Below are positions 8,491 through 18,200 of a stretch of DNA of 64,000 nucleotides, in pieces. The translations under genes were made by a program, and so were the position numbers. The stretch comes from Flammeovirgaceae bacterium BBD 1991-12 (GTDB taxonomy: Bacteria > Bacteroidota > Bacteroidia > Cytophagales > Cyclobacteriaceae): contig LYSV01000094.1 of NCBI GenBank assembly GCA_001657315.1, positions 31,136 through 95,135 of the forward strand, read 5' to 3'. The notes under the pieces were generated by a model. The model did not search any database, had not been told where the DNA came from, and was given only the letters and a program-made list of their open reading frames with translations. Each line of letters starts with the position of its first letter. The first letter of the stretch is position 1.

Positions 8491-9654
8491 TCATGCTGCC
8501 CGGGCTACATTTTTCATTTCCTTTCCCGCCCCTGCCCAATCACGGTCTACCTCACCACGGCTGACACTCAGGATGATGCCTATGGAGATACCCGTAAAAA
8601 GCAGGGAGGTACCTCCCATACTGATCAGGGGGAGTGGTAACCCTGTGATCGGTCCCAAACCCACGACTACTCCCATATTCACCATGGCCTGTAAAACTAT
8701 TGCCAGGCTTAGTCCGGCGGCCAGTAGTCCGCCAAAGGCACGTTCACTGTTCATCACGCCCTTCATACCCCTGTACAGGAGTATCAGGTACAGGATGAGC
8801 ACAACCACCCCACCCAACAGGCCATATTCTTCAATAATGATGGCATATACAAAATCCGAATAGGGATGTGGCAGTATGTTTCGTTGCTGACTTTTTCCCG
8901 GACCCTTACCCAGGATACCACCCGTGGCCACCGCCAGCCGGGCATGCTTAGCCTGAAATGGCAACTCATCTCCATTCAAAAAGCTTTCTATCCTGTTTTT
9001 GGCCGTTTCCGCACGTACACCAAATTTTATGGCTCCTACTCCGGCTATTGCACCTACAAATACCAACATGGCCAGGTACTTTACAGGTACCCTGCCAATG
9101 AACATGATCAGCATACAGGTCAGGAACAGCAGTATAGCCGAAGACAGGTTTGTAAGAGCGATCAACCCGCAAATGATACCACACCATATTAAAATGGGGA
9201 TGAGCGACTCTTTGAAATCCCGTATGTTCTGCTGGCGTTTTGAGAGCATACTGGCCATACTGGTGATCAGTGCCAGACTGGCAAGGTCCGATGGCTGAAA
9301 GGAAGCGTTGATCACCGGTATTTGTATCCAGCGTGAAGCGTCATTGATACTTACCCCATGAGTAAAGGTATAGATCAGCAGCGGTACACTCACCCACAGC
9401 GCCACCCTGGAAAGCTTTGAATAGTAACGGTAGTCTATTCTATGGGCCAGCCACATGGATAAAATACCGATTCCCAGCAGCGCGGTGTGCTTGAAAAGAT
9501 ATGCCTCCGGATGGATCATTCTTTTAAAGGCCAAAGTACCTGTAGCGCTGTACACCACCAGAATACTGATCAGGGACAGTGCTATCACCACGGTCCAGAT
9601 GACCGGGTCACCTTTTAAATTCTCCTGTATCCAGGCTTTTATCTTATCTTTCAT
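8491..9654 (-). CDS. ftsW: Peptidoglycan glycosyltransferase FtsW
   Basis: 387 residues. SEDS-family polytopic membrane protein that polymerises lipid II at the septum with its partner transpeptidase FtsI. About ten hydrophobic segments are visible, with a large loop near residues 215-260 containing FLNGDELPFQAKHARLAVA and the GGILGKGPGKSQ motif. The signature GLLGG and the terminal LPLISMGGTSLL are typical of FtsW. Its ATG overlaps the murD stop by four bases. Confidence 0.96.
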   Translation of the reverse strand: MKDKIKAWIQENLKGDPVIWTVVIALSLISILVVYSATGTLAFKRMIHPEAYLFKHTALLGIGILSMWLAHRIDYRYYSKLSRVALWVSVPLLIYTFTHGVSINDASRWIQIPVINASFQPSDLASLALITSMASMLSKRQQNIRDFKESLIPILIWCGIICGLIALTNLSSAILLFLTCMLIMFIGRVPVKYLAMLVFVGAIAGVGAIKFGVRAETAKNRIESFLNGDELPFQAKHARLAVATGGILGKGPGKSQQRNILPHPYSDFVYAIIIEEYGLLGGVVVLILYLILLYRGMKGVMNSERAFGGLLAAGLSLAIVLQAMVNMGVVVGLGPITGLPLPLISMGGTSLLFTGISIGIILSVSRGEVDRDWAGAGKEMKNVARAA

Positions 9655-11015
9655 GACAATACCTGATTTTCAAATCCCTGTTTCAACTCCCAAACAGCCT
9701 CCTTGAACTGCTCTCCACGATCTTCATAACTCTTAAACAGATCAAAACTGGCACAAGCGGGGGACAGCAGAATGACATCATGCTCATGAGCATAGGTCAT
9801 GGCTGACTTCACGGCATCCTTCATGTTATCCGTTTCCAAAAGATCAATGATCTCTTCATGAAAGGCATCCCTTAGCTTTTGATTATCCTTGCCCAGACAT
9901 ATAAGAGCCTTTACCTTCTGGTTCACCGTTTCCATGATCAGGTCATAGTTATTTCCCTTATCTACTCCACCGGCTATCCATACCAGTGGTTCGGAAAAGC
10001 TTTCCAGTGCATACCCTACAGCGTCTACATTAGTGGCCTTGGAGTCGTTTACAAAATCTACATTGTTGATAGAAGTCACATACTCCAGCCTATGGGGTGC
10101 ATTCACAAATGTCTTCAATCCCTTTCTGATCCATTCTTCAGAAACACCACAGGTTAGTGCAGACTGTACCGCTGCCATCATATTGATGGCATTATGCTTG
10201 CCCCGTAAAACAGTATCTTTGAGCGCAATCCTGAATCCATCCTCAGCAGCTTTGTCAAAAATCATATCACCATCCTCGAGATATGCTGATGCCCCGTGTT
10301 CGAGTGACAGGGAATGAACATGTGAAGATATGGTGTGCTTATCTACCTCTTGCCGTACCACATCATTGTCCTGGTAGTATATGAAGTGATCTTCAGCGCC
10401 AAGATTCTGAACAAGTCTGAACTTGGCATTGACATAGTTCTGAAGTTTATGATCATACCGGTCCATGTGATCCGGCGTAATGTTCAGTATAACACCTACA
10501 TAGGGATTAAATGTATAAGTACCTTCCAATTGGAAACTACTTATCTCCACTACATACCAGTCATATTTATCCTCGATCACCTGCTTTGCAAGACTCTGTC
10601 CTATATTTCCCGCGAGACCTACATTCCAGCCTGCCTCCTTCAACAGGTGGTAGGTCAACAACGTGGTTGTGGTCTTTCCATTAGTCCCGGTAATGGCAAT
10701 GATCCGTGCTGTGGTGTAATGAGCAGCAAATTCAATCTCATCGATGATCCTGATGCCTTTTTCCACTGCTTTTTGTATTATTCCTACCGTATCCGGTATG
10801 CCAGGGCTTTTGATTATGATCTGGGACTCCAATATCCTGTCTTCCGAGTGTTTCTTTTCTTCGAAAGGTATATTGTTCCCCTCCAGATCCAGCCTGTATT
10901 TTTCCGCAATGGTGCCATTGTCCGACACAAATACGTCGAAACCTTTGGCTTTAGCCAACAATGCTGCGCCCGTACCGCTTTCGCCGGCGCCCAATATGGT
11001 TAGTCGATTGTTGAT
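9651..11015 (-). CDS. murD: UDP-MurNAc-Ala--D-Glu ligase MurD, start anomalous
   Basis: Adds D-glutamate to UDP-MurNAc-L-Ala. The Rossmann loop LGAGESGTG, the ATP loop GTNGKTTTT and the NDSKATNVDA segment identify it, and the length fits. There is no ATG, GTG or TTG that keeps the first beta strand. The frame reads …FKINNRLTILGAGESG, with an ATC at 11013-11015 as the best-placed initiator; the only standard alternative, TTG at 10992-10994, would cut off the first strand. An in-frame TAG lies further upstream. A 53-aa ORF in the other frame overlaps this start. Possibilities are an ATC start, a sequence error, or -1 frameshifting from the upstream ORF. Product certain, start not. Confidence 0.9.
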   Translation of the reverse strand: MNNRLTILGAGESGTGAALLAKAKGFDVFVSDNGTIAEKYRLDLEGNNIPFEEKKHSEDRILESQIIIKSPGIPDTVGIIQKAVEKGIRIIDEIEFAAHYTTARIIAITGTNGKTTTTLLTYHLLKEAGWNVGLAGNIGQSLAKQVIEDKYDWYVVEISSFQLEGTYTFNPYVGVILNITPDHMDRYDHKLQNYVNAKFRLVQNLGAEDHFIYYQDNDVVRQEVDKHTISSHVHSLSLEHGASAYLEDGDMIFDKAAEDGFRIALKDTVLRGKHNAINMMAAVQSALTCGVSEEWIRKGLKTFVNAPHRLEYVTSINNVDFVNDSKATNVDAVGYALESFSEPLVWIAGGVDKGNNYDLIMETVNQKVKALICLGKDNQKLRDAFHEEIIDLLETDNMKDAVKSAMTYAHEHDVILLSPACASFDLFKSYEDRGEQFKEAVWELKQGFENQVLS

Positions 11016-11161
11016 TTTAAACTTTCTATTTCCGGTTGAACAATGATTTCCTCCACGATCTGAGATCTATGGTATCGGATGAACCTACTGATCCCATGAA
11101 GACATAAAGTCTGCACTTTATTGAAAATCCAACTATAGAGATCACTCAGGTTGTACATCAT
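11000..11161 (-). CDS. 53-aa ORF overlapping the murD start
   Basis: An ATG ATG pair (11156-11161) opens a 53-codon frame ending in TAA at 11000-11002, fifteen bases inside the murD frame. It begins MMYNLSDLYSWIFNK and ends with an acidic segment, IVEEIIVQPEIESLK. It overlaps murD in the 0 frame while murD is in the -1 frame, and the heptamer T TTA AAA (complement of 11016-11022) sits exactly where a -1 slip would enter murD. It fills half of an otherwise unusual 260-base gap between mraY and murD. I recognise no family; it may be real, a leader peptide, or the N-terminus of a fused MurD. Confidence 0.35.
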   Translation of the reverse strand: MMYNLSDLYSWIFNKVQTLCLHGISRFIRYHRSQIVEEIIVQPEIESLKSTID

Positions 11162-11276
11162 TTCAGTTTCTTGTTTTGAGTTTATGGTTCAAGGTTTACA
11201 TATTCATTTTCTCTAATGATTCTTATACTTTAGTGATACCTGCATCTATAAATCATAAATCCTTTCAATCTTCAAA

Positions 11277-12478
11277 TCATCTCAGTTTTAAAGTTGCCAG
11301 ACTTAAAATAGCCAGCAGTATTCCCACTATCCAGAACCGGGTAACGATCTTGGATTCGTGGAGCTCCATTTTTTGATAGTGGTGATGCAGGGGTGCCATT
11401 TTGAAGATGCGCCTGCCTTCACCATATTTTTTTCGGGTATACTTAAAATATCCGACCTGCATCATCACAGATATATTTTCGATCAGAAATATGCCGCACA
11501 AAAGCGGGATCATAAGCTCCTTCCGAACTACAAGGGCGATCACGGCGATAATACCGCCGAGAGCGAGGCTTCCCGTATCACCCATAAACACCTGAGCGGG
11601 ATAGCTGTTGTACCATAAAAATCCAACACAGGCACCTAAGTGCAAAAAATCACTACTTCACTGAGGTTCGGAATATGTAAAATATTCAGATAGTCACTGA
11701 AGTCGACACGGCCTGATAAGTAGGCAAAAATCGCTAAAGTCAATCCAATAATGGCAGATGTACCCGCTGCCAGTCCGTCAATGCCGTCGGTAATATTGGC
11801 TCCGTTGGATACGGCGGTAATGATGAAGATCACAATGAGTACATAAATGATCCATGTAAAATCATGTCCCAGAAAGGGGAATATCTTATCGTAATCCAGC
11901 TCGTTATCCTTCAGAAATGGTACGGTGGTCTTAGCGGACTTAACATCCTCATAAACTCTTACCACTTCTCCATTCTGAGCTATTGCTTCATCAGCATACT
12001 CTCTTATCACTACGTCTTGATTAAAATACAGGGTAAGTCCCACGATCAGGCCAATGATGATCTGCCCTACGATCTTGAACCTTCCAGCAAGGCCCTTCTT
12101 GTTTTTCCTAAACACCTTGATGTAGTCATCCATAAAGCCGATGAGTCCCAAACCTATCGTAGCTACCAGCAGCAGGATCACATAAACATTATCCAAACGC
12201 GCAAAAAGGAGCACGGGTACCAGTATACCACTCAGTATCATTAGTCCACCCATCGTAGGAGTGCCCTTTTTTTCCATTTGCCCCTGAAGTCCGAGGTCAC
12301 GGATGGTCTCCCCTACCTGCTTTTTGTGCAGCATACCTATGATCTGCTTGCCAAGCGAAATAGTGATGAACAAGGAGATAACGGCCGCCATTCCCGCCCG
12401 GAAGGAGATATACTGAAATACTCCCGCCCCGATCAGGTCAAACTCTCTTTGCAGATAATCAAAAACGTAGTACAGCAT
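11277..12478 (-). CDS. mraY: Phospho-MurNAc-pentapeptide transferase MraY, frameshifted
   Basis: MraY moves phospho-MurNAc-pentapeptide onto undecaprenyl phosphate, forming lipid I in the membrane. The first frame (12478 to 11636) carries GTPTMGG, the FMDDYIKV catalytic aspartates and [10 protein letters not shown], then stops after …SEVVIFCT. The second frame (to 11277) continues with [23 protein letters not shown] and the HHHYQ motif with its ELHE tail. The break is at about 11636-11650, beside a six-base poly-T. Compared with the family, two or so residues are missing at the join, so it looks like a small deletion rather than one base. As the gene is essential and single in this cluster, sequence error or recoding is likelier than true loss. 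Confidence 0.92.
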
Positions 12479-12482
12479 CCTG

Positions 12483-13946
12483 TTAGTTGGCCAATAGGTT
12501 TAACATTCTTCCCAATACCTCCTTATCATCAAAGGGATGTTTTACACCCTTTATCTCCTGGTAGGCCTCATGTCCCTTTCCAGCTACCAGAATAATGTCC
12601 TTTTTACCTGCCAAAAGACAGGCGGTTTTTATAGCCTCCTCTCTGTCAGCCAGTACCACCGTTTTTTTATAATCAGCCGGGCTTACTCCTGCCTGCATGT
12701 CCTTGATGATCTCTATCGGATCTTCATCACGGGGGTTGTCAGATGTGAGGACAACCTTATCGCTTAATTTACAGGCAATAGAAGCCATCAAAGGTCTTTT
12801 TGATTTATCTCTATTGCCTCCGCACCCCACCACGGTAATGACCTTTTCATTGCCTGTTCGCAGATCATCGATAGTTTCCAGCACATTTTTGAGTGCATCA
12901 GGGGTATGAGCATAATCTACTATGGCAGTAATGTCAGCATTGGTGATGATCTGCTCAAACCTGCCTGGCGCACCCTCCATCAGTGAAAGCTGAGTGAGTA
13001 CCTCATCTGAGTCTTCACCCAGCAAAACAGCAACAGCGTATACCGCCAGTAAATTATAGGCGTTGAAGTCACCTATGAGTTTGAACCAGACATTCTTTCC
13101 GTCAATTTCCATCTCCAGCCCCTGCAGAGTATTAGCGATCAGTTTGGCTCTGAACTCTGCAGCGCTTTTTAGCGCATAGGTATTTTTTGAGGCTTTTGTG
13201 TTCTGTAGCATCACACGCCCTCGTCTGTCGTCCACATTGGATAATGCAAACCCTGACGAAGGCATATCATCAAAAAGCCTTTTCTTGGCCTTAATGTAAG
13301 CATCAAATGTTTTGTGATAGTCCAGGTGATCATGGGAGATGTTTGTAAAAACAGCCCCACGAAAGGTCAGACCGGCTATCCTGCGCTGGTCAATGGCATG
13401 TGAGCTGGCCTCCATAAAGCAGTAGTCACATCCCTTTTCCACCATATCGGCCAGAGTCGCATTCAGGCTTATCGCATCAGGTGTTGTATGTGAGGCAGGG
13501 ATTGCCTGATTATTGATCCTGTTATTTACCGTGGATAGCAATCCTACGGAATATCCCATCTTTCGGTAAAGATCAAACAGAAGAGTAGCTACCGTCGTCT
13601 TGCCGTTGGTGCCAGTTACACCTACCAGCTTCAGCTTCTTACCTGGATTATCATAGTAATTGGAAGCAATGATCCCGAGAGCATCGGCACTGTCCTTTAC
13701 TGCCACATAGGTGACATCCTCTTTGGTCTGATTTGGTAATTTTTCACAAACTACGGCTACGGCGCCCTTTTCTATAGCGGCCTGAATAAAATCGTGACCA
13801 TCCACCTGGGTACCGCGAACGGCCACAAAAAGGGTACCCTTATCTGCTTTCCTCGAGTCAAAGGCAATGTCTTCTATATTCCGCTCCATATCACCGGAAG
13901 TAGACTTCAGAGAAACCTTATATAATATGTCTCTTAACACCGCCAT
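12483..13946 (-). CDS. murE: UDP-MurNAc-tripeptide ligase MurE (mDAP type)
   Basis: 487 residues. Adds the third residue to the peptidoglycan stem peptide. The ATP loop TGTNGKTT is at residues 111-118 and the carbamylated-lysine region follows. The motif DNPRDEDP near residue 405 is the signature for meso-diaminopimelate specificity, which fits a Gram-negative wall. It sits between ftsI (shared junction base at 13946) and mraY (four bases away). Confidence 0.96.
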   Translation of the reverse strand: MAVLRDILYKVSLKSTSGDMERNIEDIAFDSRKADKGTLFVAVRGTQVDGHDFIQAAIEKGAVAVVCEKLPNQTKEDVTYVAVKDSADALGIIASNYYDNPGKKLKLVGVTGTNGKTTVATLLFDLYRKMGYSVGLLSTVNNRINNQAIPASHTTPDAISLNATLADMVEKGCDYCFMEASSHAIDQRRIAGLTFRGAVFTNISHDHLDYHKTFDAYIKAKKRLFDDMPSSGFALSNVDDRRGRVMLQNTKASKNTYALKSAAEFRAKLIANTLQGLEMEIDGKNVWFKLIGDFNAYNLLAVYAVAVLLGEDSDEVLTQLSLMEGAPGRFEQIITNADITAIVDYAHTPDALKNVLETIDDLRTGNEKVITVVGCGGNRDKSKRPLMASIACKLSDKVVLTSDNPRDEDPIEIIKDMQAGVSPADYKKTVVLADREEAIKTACLLAGKKDIILVAGKGHEAYQEIKGVKHPFDDKEVLGRMLNLLAN

Positions 13947-16036
13947 CAGCTCAGTTTAATCGTTATTTTATCTCCATGGATGATCCTTCTGCCTGCCGGT
14001 AGTGATTGCTCCGTCACCCGGCCCTTCCCCTCGATCAATACTTTAAGACCTGCACTTTCCAGCACATACAGGGCATCCCGCAGCGTCATTCCCTTCACGT
14101 TCGGTGCCCGGTCTACACCTGCATTGTTACCCTTCCATTCCACAGAGTTCCCTACAATTCCCGTGCGCACCCAGGCCTCTTCCGTACTTGTGTGATTGGA
14201 CACTCCCAATTCATTACACAAAAATCTCAGGTCTTCCTGATACCCGGAACGGATCACGGGAAACACTCCTGACTCGGCCATAAAATCATCACCAACCGGA
14301 ACATGTATCTCAATATCACGGGAATAAATGTTGTCTGCAATCTCCTTAAAGACAGGGGCGGCTACATTACTACCGTATTGTCTCCACCCCTTAGGGTTCT
14401 TGATCAACACTATGGCACTGTATTTTGGATGATCAGCCGGGAAGTAGCCAACGAATGAGGTATAATACTTTCTGGTGTACCGGCCATTCTGAAGTATCTG
14501 GGCTGTGCCTGTCTTCCCCGCTATTTTGTAGTGAGCGTTGTTTATATTGGAAGCCGTACCATTTTCCACTACTCCTTCAAGCATCATCCTGATCCTGACC
14601 AGTGTTTCATCTGAACATATCCTTTTTCTTAGTACCACAGGTTTATACTCTTTGATGATCCTGTCTGCTCTTCTTACTTTTTTCACAAAAACCGGCCGGA
14701 TCATTTTACCGTCATTGGCCACAGCATTGTACAGTGCCAGCACCTGCATCGGTGTAAGCTCAAGGCCATAGCCGTAGGCCATCCACGGCAATGTGATCCC
14801 ACTCCAGTCTTTGTCCTGCGGATGTTTGATACGGGGCTTTCCTTCTCCCCTTATCTGAAGGCCGAGCGGTTCTGACATGCCTATCTGATCTACGTACCGC
14901 AGGAATTTCTCCGGTTTCTGATCAAAATGCTGATCCAGCAGCTTGGCCATGGCCACGTTAGACGACTTTTCAAAGGCTTTTTTCACCGTTACAACACCGT
15001 AACCTCCTTCTTCATGGTCACGAACAGTATTATTGTAAAATTTTTGTATGCCATTGCCGGTATCCACCGAATCAAAAATGTTGACCCCGGCACCCTCCAG
15101 CAAAGCGATCATTGTAGCCAGCTTGAAGGTCGAGCCTGGCTCCACAAGCCCACCAACCGCGTAGTTGTATCGCTCGTAGTAATAGCCTTTATCATTTCTG
15201 TTGAGATTAACGATCGCCTTCACTTCTCCTGTAGCCACTTCCATAACCGCCACCACGCCATAATCGGCTTCATGGTATTCCAGAGCTCTGAGCAGTGCCG
15301 TTTCGCTCACGTCCTGAAGGTTGACGTCTATTGTAGTTTCTATATCATATCCATGTTCGGTTTTGACTTCACTGCCGTCATACAGCGGCTTCCAGCCTCC
15401 TCCGGACATTTTCTGATACAGAGCTTCGCCATCCTTACCGGCCAGTTGTTCATTGAAGCTGTATTCCAGACCTGCGCCGCGCTGGTTTTCATTGATAAAT
15501 CCAATGGTCCTGTGTCCTAAACCAGAAAAAGGTCGAAACCGCTTATCAACCTTTTCAAAAATGACCCCTCCCTTTAAGCGTCCCTGGCGGAAGATGGGCC
15601 ACTTTTCCATGCCCTTCTTTTCCTGGTACCCCACCTGCTTGCGGTTGAGTATAATATATTGCCGTTTGGCAGCCCGGGCATTTATCAGTAGCCGCTTATA
15701 GGATTCAGCCGACTTGTCCCTGAAGTGCCGTGACAATCGCAAGGCCAGGGAATCCAGCTCCTTTTTAAATATTTCATCTGAAGCACGGGTGGCGTCAAAG
15801 GCCACTTTATAAAAGGGTAGATCCGTTGCCAGCAGGCTGCCATTATCAGAATAGATATTGCCACGGGTGGCTTTCACTACTTTGGTCTGAAAGCTGATCT
15901 GGTCTGCTATTTCCTGCCACTTTTCCCCTTCTGCAAACTGAATACGACCGATCCTTATCACCACGGCAATAGCAAAAACGGCTACCAGCAAAAAGGCTAC
16001 CCGTACGCGAAGCAATATGGACTTCTTAATATTCAC
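13946..16036 (-). CDS. ftsI: Septal transpeptidase FtsI (PBP) with PASTA domain
   Basis: 696 residues. Class B penicillin-binding protein that cross-links septal peptidoglycan with FtsW. One N-terminal membrane helix (about residues 11-29) is followed by the dimerisation domain (50-200) and the transpeptidase domain with the active serine in STFK (S302, K305), SSN (358-360) and KTGT (508-511). A C-terminal PASTA domain (about 630-696, starting APNVKGMTLRDAL) is present, a feature common in Bacteroidota but absent from the E. coli enzyme. The start overlaps ftsL by eleven bases. Confidence 0.95.
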   Translation of the reverse strand: MNIKKSILLRVRVAFLLVAVFAIAVVIRIGRIQFAEGEKWQEIADQISFQTKVVKATRGNIYSDNGSLLATDLPFYKVAFDATRASDEIFKKELDSLALRLSRHFRDKSAESYKRLLINARAAKRQYIILNRKQVGYQEKKGMEKWPIFRQGRLKGGVIFEKVDKRFRPFSGLGHRTIGFINENQRGAGLEYSFNEQLAGKDGEALYQKMSGGGWKPLYDGSEVKTEHGYDIETTIDVNLQDVSETALLRALEYHEADYGVVAVMEVATGEVKAIVNLNRNDKGYYYERYNYAVGGLVEPGSTFKLATMIALLEGAGVNIFDSVDTGNGIQKFYNNTVRDHEEGGYGVVTVKKAFEKSSNVAMAKLLDQHFDQKPEKFLRYVDQIGMSEPLGLQIRGEGKPRIKHPQDKDWSGITLPWMAYGYGLELTPMQVLALYNAVANDGKMIRPVFVKKVRRADRIIKEYKPVVLRKRICSDETLVRIRMMLEGVVENGTASNINNAHYKIAGKTGTAQILQNGRYTRKYYTSFVGYFPADHPKYSAIVLIKNPKGWRQYGSNVAAPVFKEIADNIYSRDIEIHVPVGDDFMAESGVFPVIRSGYQEDLRFLCNELGVSNHTSTEEAWVRTGIVGNSVEWKGNNAGVDRAPNVKGMTLRDALYVLESAGLKVLIEGKGRVTEQSLPAGRRIIHGDKITIKLS

Positions 16037-16397
16037 TCTCTCTTATCACAATTTTTTCCGGCGGTCTTAAACTTTCCTTTATCCCTAGTTTTTCCACTTT
16101 TCTCGCTACTTCAGACTGTTTACTGGCATACATATAATCAGCCTTTAGTGTGGTATAATCAGCCCGGAGGTCTTCTACTTCTTTTTTGAGCGCGTCAATT
16201 TTGCGGATGTTCTTTTCAGCATAATGGCTGTTTCCGATATAGAAGATGCCAACTACCGTGACAAAAAGAACATAAGGCAAATACCTGACAGGCAGCCCGT
16301 AGGCAAACACTCCATTGATCTTCAGCATATTCTCTATTCTGGAGAACAGGCTACCTCCTGATGCACCTTCTTTTAGTTTGAACGTATTTGCTGCCAT
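16026..16397 (-). CDS. FtsL-like divisome protein
   Basis: 123 residues. A short cytosolic N-terminus, one membrane helix (about residues 42-58, YVLFVTVVGIFYIG) and a periplasmic coiled coil rich in Lys/Glu/Asp (65-110). This is the architecture of FtsL, which with FtsB-like partners forms a coiled-coil scaffold binding FtsQ and activating FtsWI. The sequence is too divergent for a motif-based call; the position between rsmH and ftsI is the main evidence and is the standard place for ftsL. Confidence 0.8.
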   Translation of the reverse strand: MAANTFKLKEGASGGSLFSRIENMLKINGVFAYGLPVRYLPYVLFVTVVGIFYIGNSHYAEKNIRKIDALKKEVEDLRADYTTLKADYMYASKQSEVARKVEKLGIKESLRPPEKIVIRESEY

Positions 16398-16399
16398 AC

Positions 16400-17317
16400 C
16401 TATATTTTGCGGGCTATCCTGAGTTTGGCACTCCGGGCCCGGTTGTTTTCCTTTATTTCCTTCTCTGAAGCAATGATGGGCTTCCGGTTTACGGCTACCA
16501 GCGGCTTTTCTATGTTTCCATAGAGGTCCTTTTCTGCCTTACCACTTACCTTGCCCTGAGCTATGAAATTCTTCACTGGCCTGTCCTCCAGGGAGTGGTA
16601 CGACATGATTACCAACCTGCCTCCTGATTTCAGAAGCTCCACAGCCTGCACCAACATTTCTTCCAGCGCCTTCATCTCATCGTTCACCTCTATCCTCAAC
16701 GCCTGAAACACTTGTGCATAGTACCGGTTTTCCCTGCCTTTGGGAGCGTACTTCATCAGTATCTCTTTCAACTCCGCCACGGTGCTGATCCTGTGATTGA
16801 TCCTTTCCGCCACTATGGCCTGAGCCAGCGTTTTTGCATTTCTCACCTCTCCGTATTTGCCCAAAACATCCTGCAACTGCTCTACTTTGTAGGTATTGAC
16901 CAGCCCTTTCGCAGAAAACGTGCCGGACTGATCCATTCTCATATCCAGATCAGCATCAAAACGCGTGGAAAACCCTCTTGCCGCTTCGTCTATCTGATGA
17001 GATGAAATACCCAGATCACCGAGGATACCATCTACCCCCTGGACTCCATACATCTTCAGGTACCTTTTCAGGAATCTGAAGTTTGCTTCAACAAATGTGA
17101 AAGAACGTTTATCTATTTTCTCTGCATTTGCCCTGGCGTCCTCATCCTGGTCGAATGCATATAAATGTCCCTTGCTGAGCCTGCTCAAAATGGCTTGGCT
17201 GTGTCCTCCTCCTCCAAAAGTCAGATCCACGTAGATACCATCCTCTTTTATATCCAGCCCTTCGATGCATTCCCTGAGCATTACCGGCCTGTGGTAGCTG
17301 TAAGCTCCCCGCGGCAA
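16400..17317 (-). CDS. rsmH: 16S rRNA m4C1402 methyltransferase RsmH
   Basis: 305 residues. SAM-dependent N4-methylation of C1402 (E. coli numbering) in 16S rRNA. The N-terminal SYHRPVMLRECIEGL and the SAM-binding YVDLTFGGGGHS are diagnostic, as are ILGDLGISSHQID and the late segment LVIMSYHSLEDR. Length is normal. It lies two bases from ftsL and three bases from the S23-like gene, so it is in the same transcript. Confidence 0.96.
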   Translation of the reverse strand: MPRGAYSYHRPVMLRECIEGLDIKEDGIYVDLTFGGGGHSQAILSRLSKGHLYAFDQDEDARANAEKIDKRSFTFVEANFRFLKRYLKMYGVQGVDGILGDLGISSHQIDEAARGFSTRFDADLDMRMDQSGTFSAKGLVNTYKVEQLQDVLGKYGEVRNAKTLAQAIVAERINHRISTVAELKEILMKYAPKGRENRYYAQVFQALRIEVNDEMKALEEMLVQAVELLKSGGRLVIMSYHSLEDRPVKNFIAQGKVSGKAEKDLYGNIEKPLVAVNRKPIIASEKEIKENNRARSAKLRIARKI

Positions 17318-17320
17318 GCC

Positions 17321-17680
17321 TTATCGGTTTAGCTTTCTGATAAACCTGCAAAGCCCTTGCTGCCCCCTGAAGACAAGCTTCGTCAGCCGTTCCAGCTTTT
17401 TGGAATCCGCTATACCCAGTTTCTTCGCCAGCAGCAGTTGAGCTTCAAACTCAAAGGTAGATACAAGGGCTACCTCAAGATTGTGGCTGAATATCCTTTC
17501 ACTGGGGATCATTTTGTCCGCTTCGCGGGCTGAAAATATTGAGCCGAAGATCTGAGGTTTCAGACCCAGCTTTTCTGCCCCGGGATAGTGATACAAAATA
17601 TCATTGTAGATATTCGCAGCCTTTTGCATGCCACTTTGCCAGACTTTCAACTTATTGTAATATCTCATTTGATAATCCAT
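17321..17680 (-). CDS. Four-helix-bundle (S23/IVP-like) protein inside dcw
   Basis: 119 residues. The sequence follows the pattern of the 23S rRNA intervening-sequence (S23, IVP) four-helix-bundle family: YYNKLKVWQSGMQKAANIY, LKPQIFGS… in place of LTSQIRRAA, and a C-terminal helix with EFEAQLLLAKKLG, which matches the family's E-L-x-T-Q-L-x-L-A segment. The usual middle motif is poorly kept. Family members are basic, pentameric and of unclear function. It is inserted between mraZ and rsmH, which are normally adjacent, and appears co-transcribed (about 20 and 3 bases from its neighbours). Whether it acts in division is unknown. Confidence 0.7.
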   Translation of the reverse strand: MDYQMRYYNKLKVWQSGMQKAANIYNDILYHYPGAEKLGLKPQIFGSIFSAREADKMIPSERIFSHNLEVALVSTFEFEAQLLLAKKLGIADSKKLERLTKLVFRGQQGLCRFIRKLNR

Positions 17681-17701
17681 TCAGGCCTTTGATAATACTT
17701 C

Positions 17702-18145
17702 CTACCCATCCAGATATTTCTGAGCCAATGCCGAGAATTCTTCCGGATCATCCCCTACGTGTATTTTGTACTCTTTAGGATTCCATATTTCCACCTTGTT
17801 TCCCATACCCACTACCAGGGCATCCCGTTCCAGTTTCGCATGATTCATCATAGGCTTAGGGATCAGGAATCTACCCGTTCCGTCCAGTTCCACTACTGAG
17901 CTACCACTGAAAAACTGCCGCTGAATTTTTCTGTACTCAGGATTGAACTCATTCAATCCGGCTATCCTTGAGTGTAGCTTTTTGTACTCCACCATAGGAT
18001 ACAGGATCAGACACGGCTCAAATCCCTTTCTTATAACCAGCTCATTACCAGATGATTCCGGCAGAGTACTTTTGATCTTGGCAGGCAGAACCAGCCTGCC
18101 CTTTGCATCGATCTTGCACTCAAACTCGCTGGTAAAAAAGTTCAT
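17702..18145 (-). CDS. mraZ: Transcriptional regulator MraZ
   Basis: 147 residues. Two SpoVT/AbrB-type half-domains are seen, beginning FECKIDAKGRLVLPAKIK and VVELDGTGRFLIPKPM, each with the D-x-x-G-R-[LF]-x-[IL]-P core. MraZ forms a ring and binds direct repeats in its own promoter to control the dcw operon. Three matching repeats lie 56-85 bases upstream. First gene of the operon. Confidence 0.96.
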   Translation of the reverse strand: MNFFTSEFECKIDAKGRLVLPAKIKSTLPESSGNELVIRKGFEPCLILYPMVEYKKLHSRIAGLNEFNPEYRKIQRQFFSGSSVVELDGTGRFLIPKPMMNHAKLERDALVVGMGNKVEIWNPKEYKIHVGDDPEEFSALAQKYLDG

Positions 18146-18174
18146 TCGCGACAGTATACTCGTATTCTAATATT

Positions 18175-18182
18175 CAAACATA
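18175..18182 (-). promoter_or_regulatory. Putative -7 element of the dcw promoter
   Basis: The minus strand reads TATGTTTG, a full match to TAnnTTTG, about 30 bases before the mraZ ATG. The -33 region lies directly beside the MraZ repeats, which suits repression by MraZ. No clear -33 TTG is seen. Confidence 0.5.
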
Positions 18183-18200
18183 TAAAAAAAACTGACATTA

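Noticed and set aside
11636..11650. Programmed frameshift at the poly-T in mraY
   Set aside because: The 0-frame spacing (ATT TTT TGC) does not form a proper X XXY YYZ heptamer and residues are missing at the join, so a sequence error is more likely.
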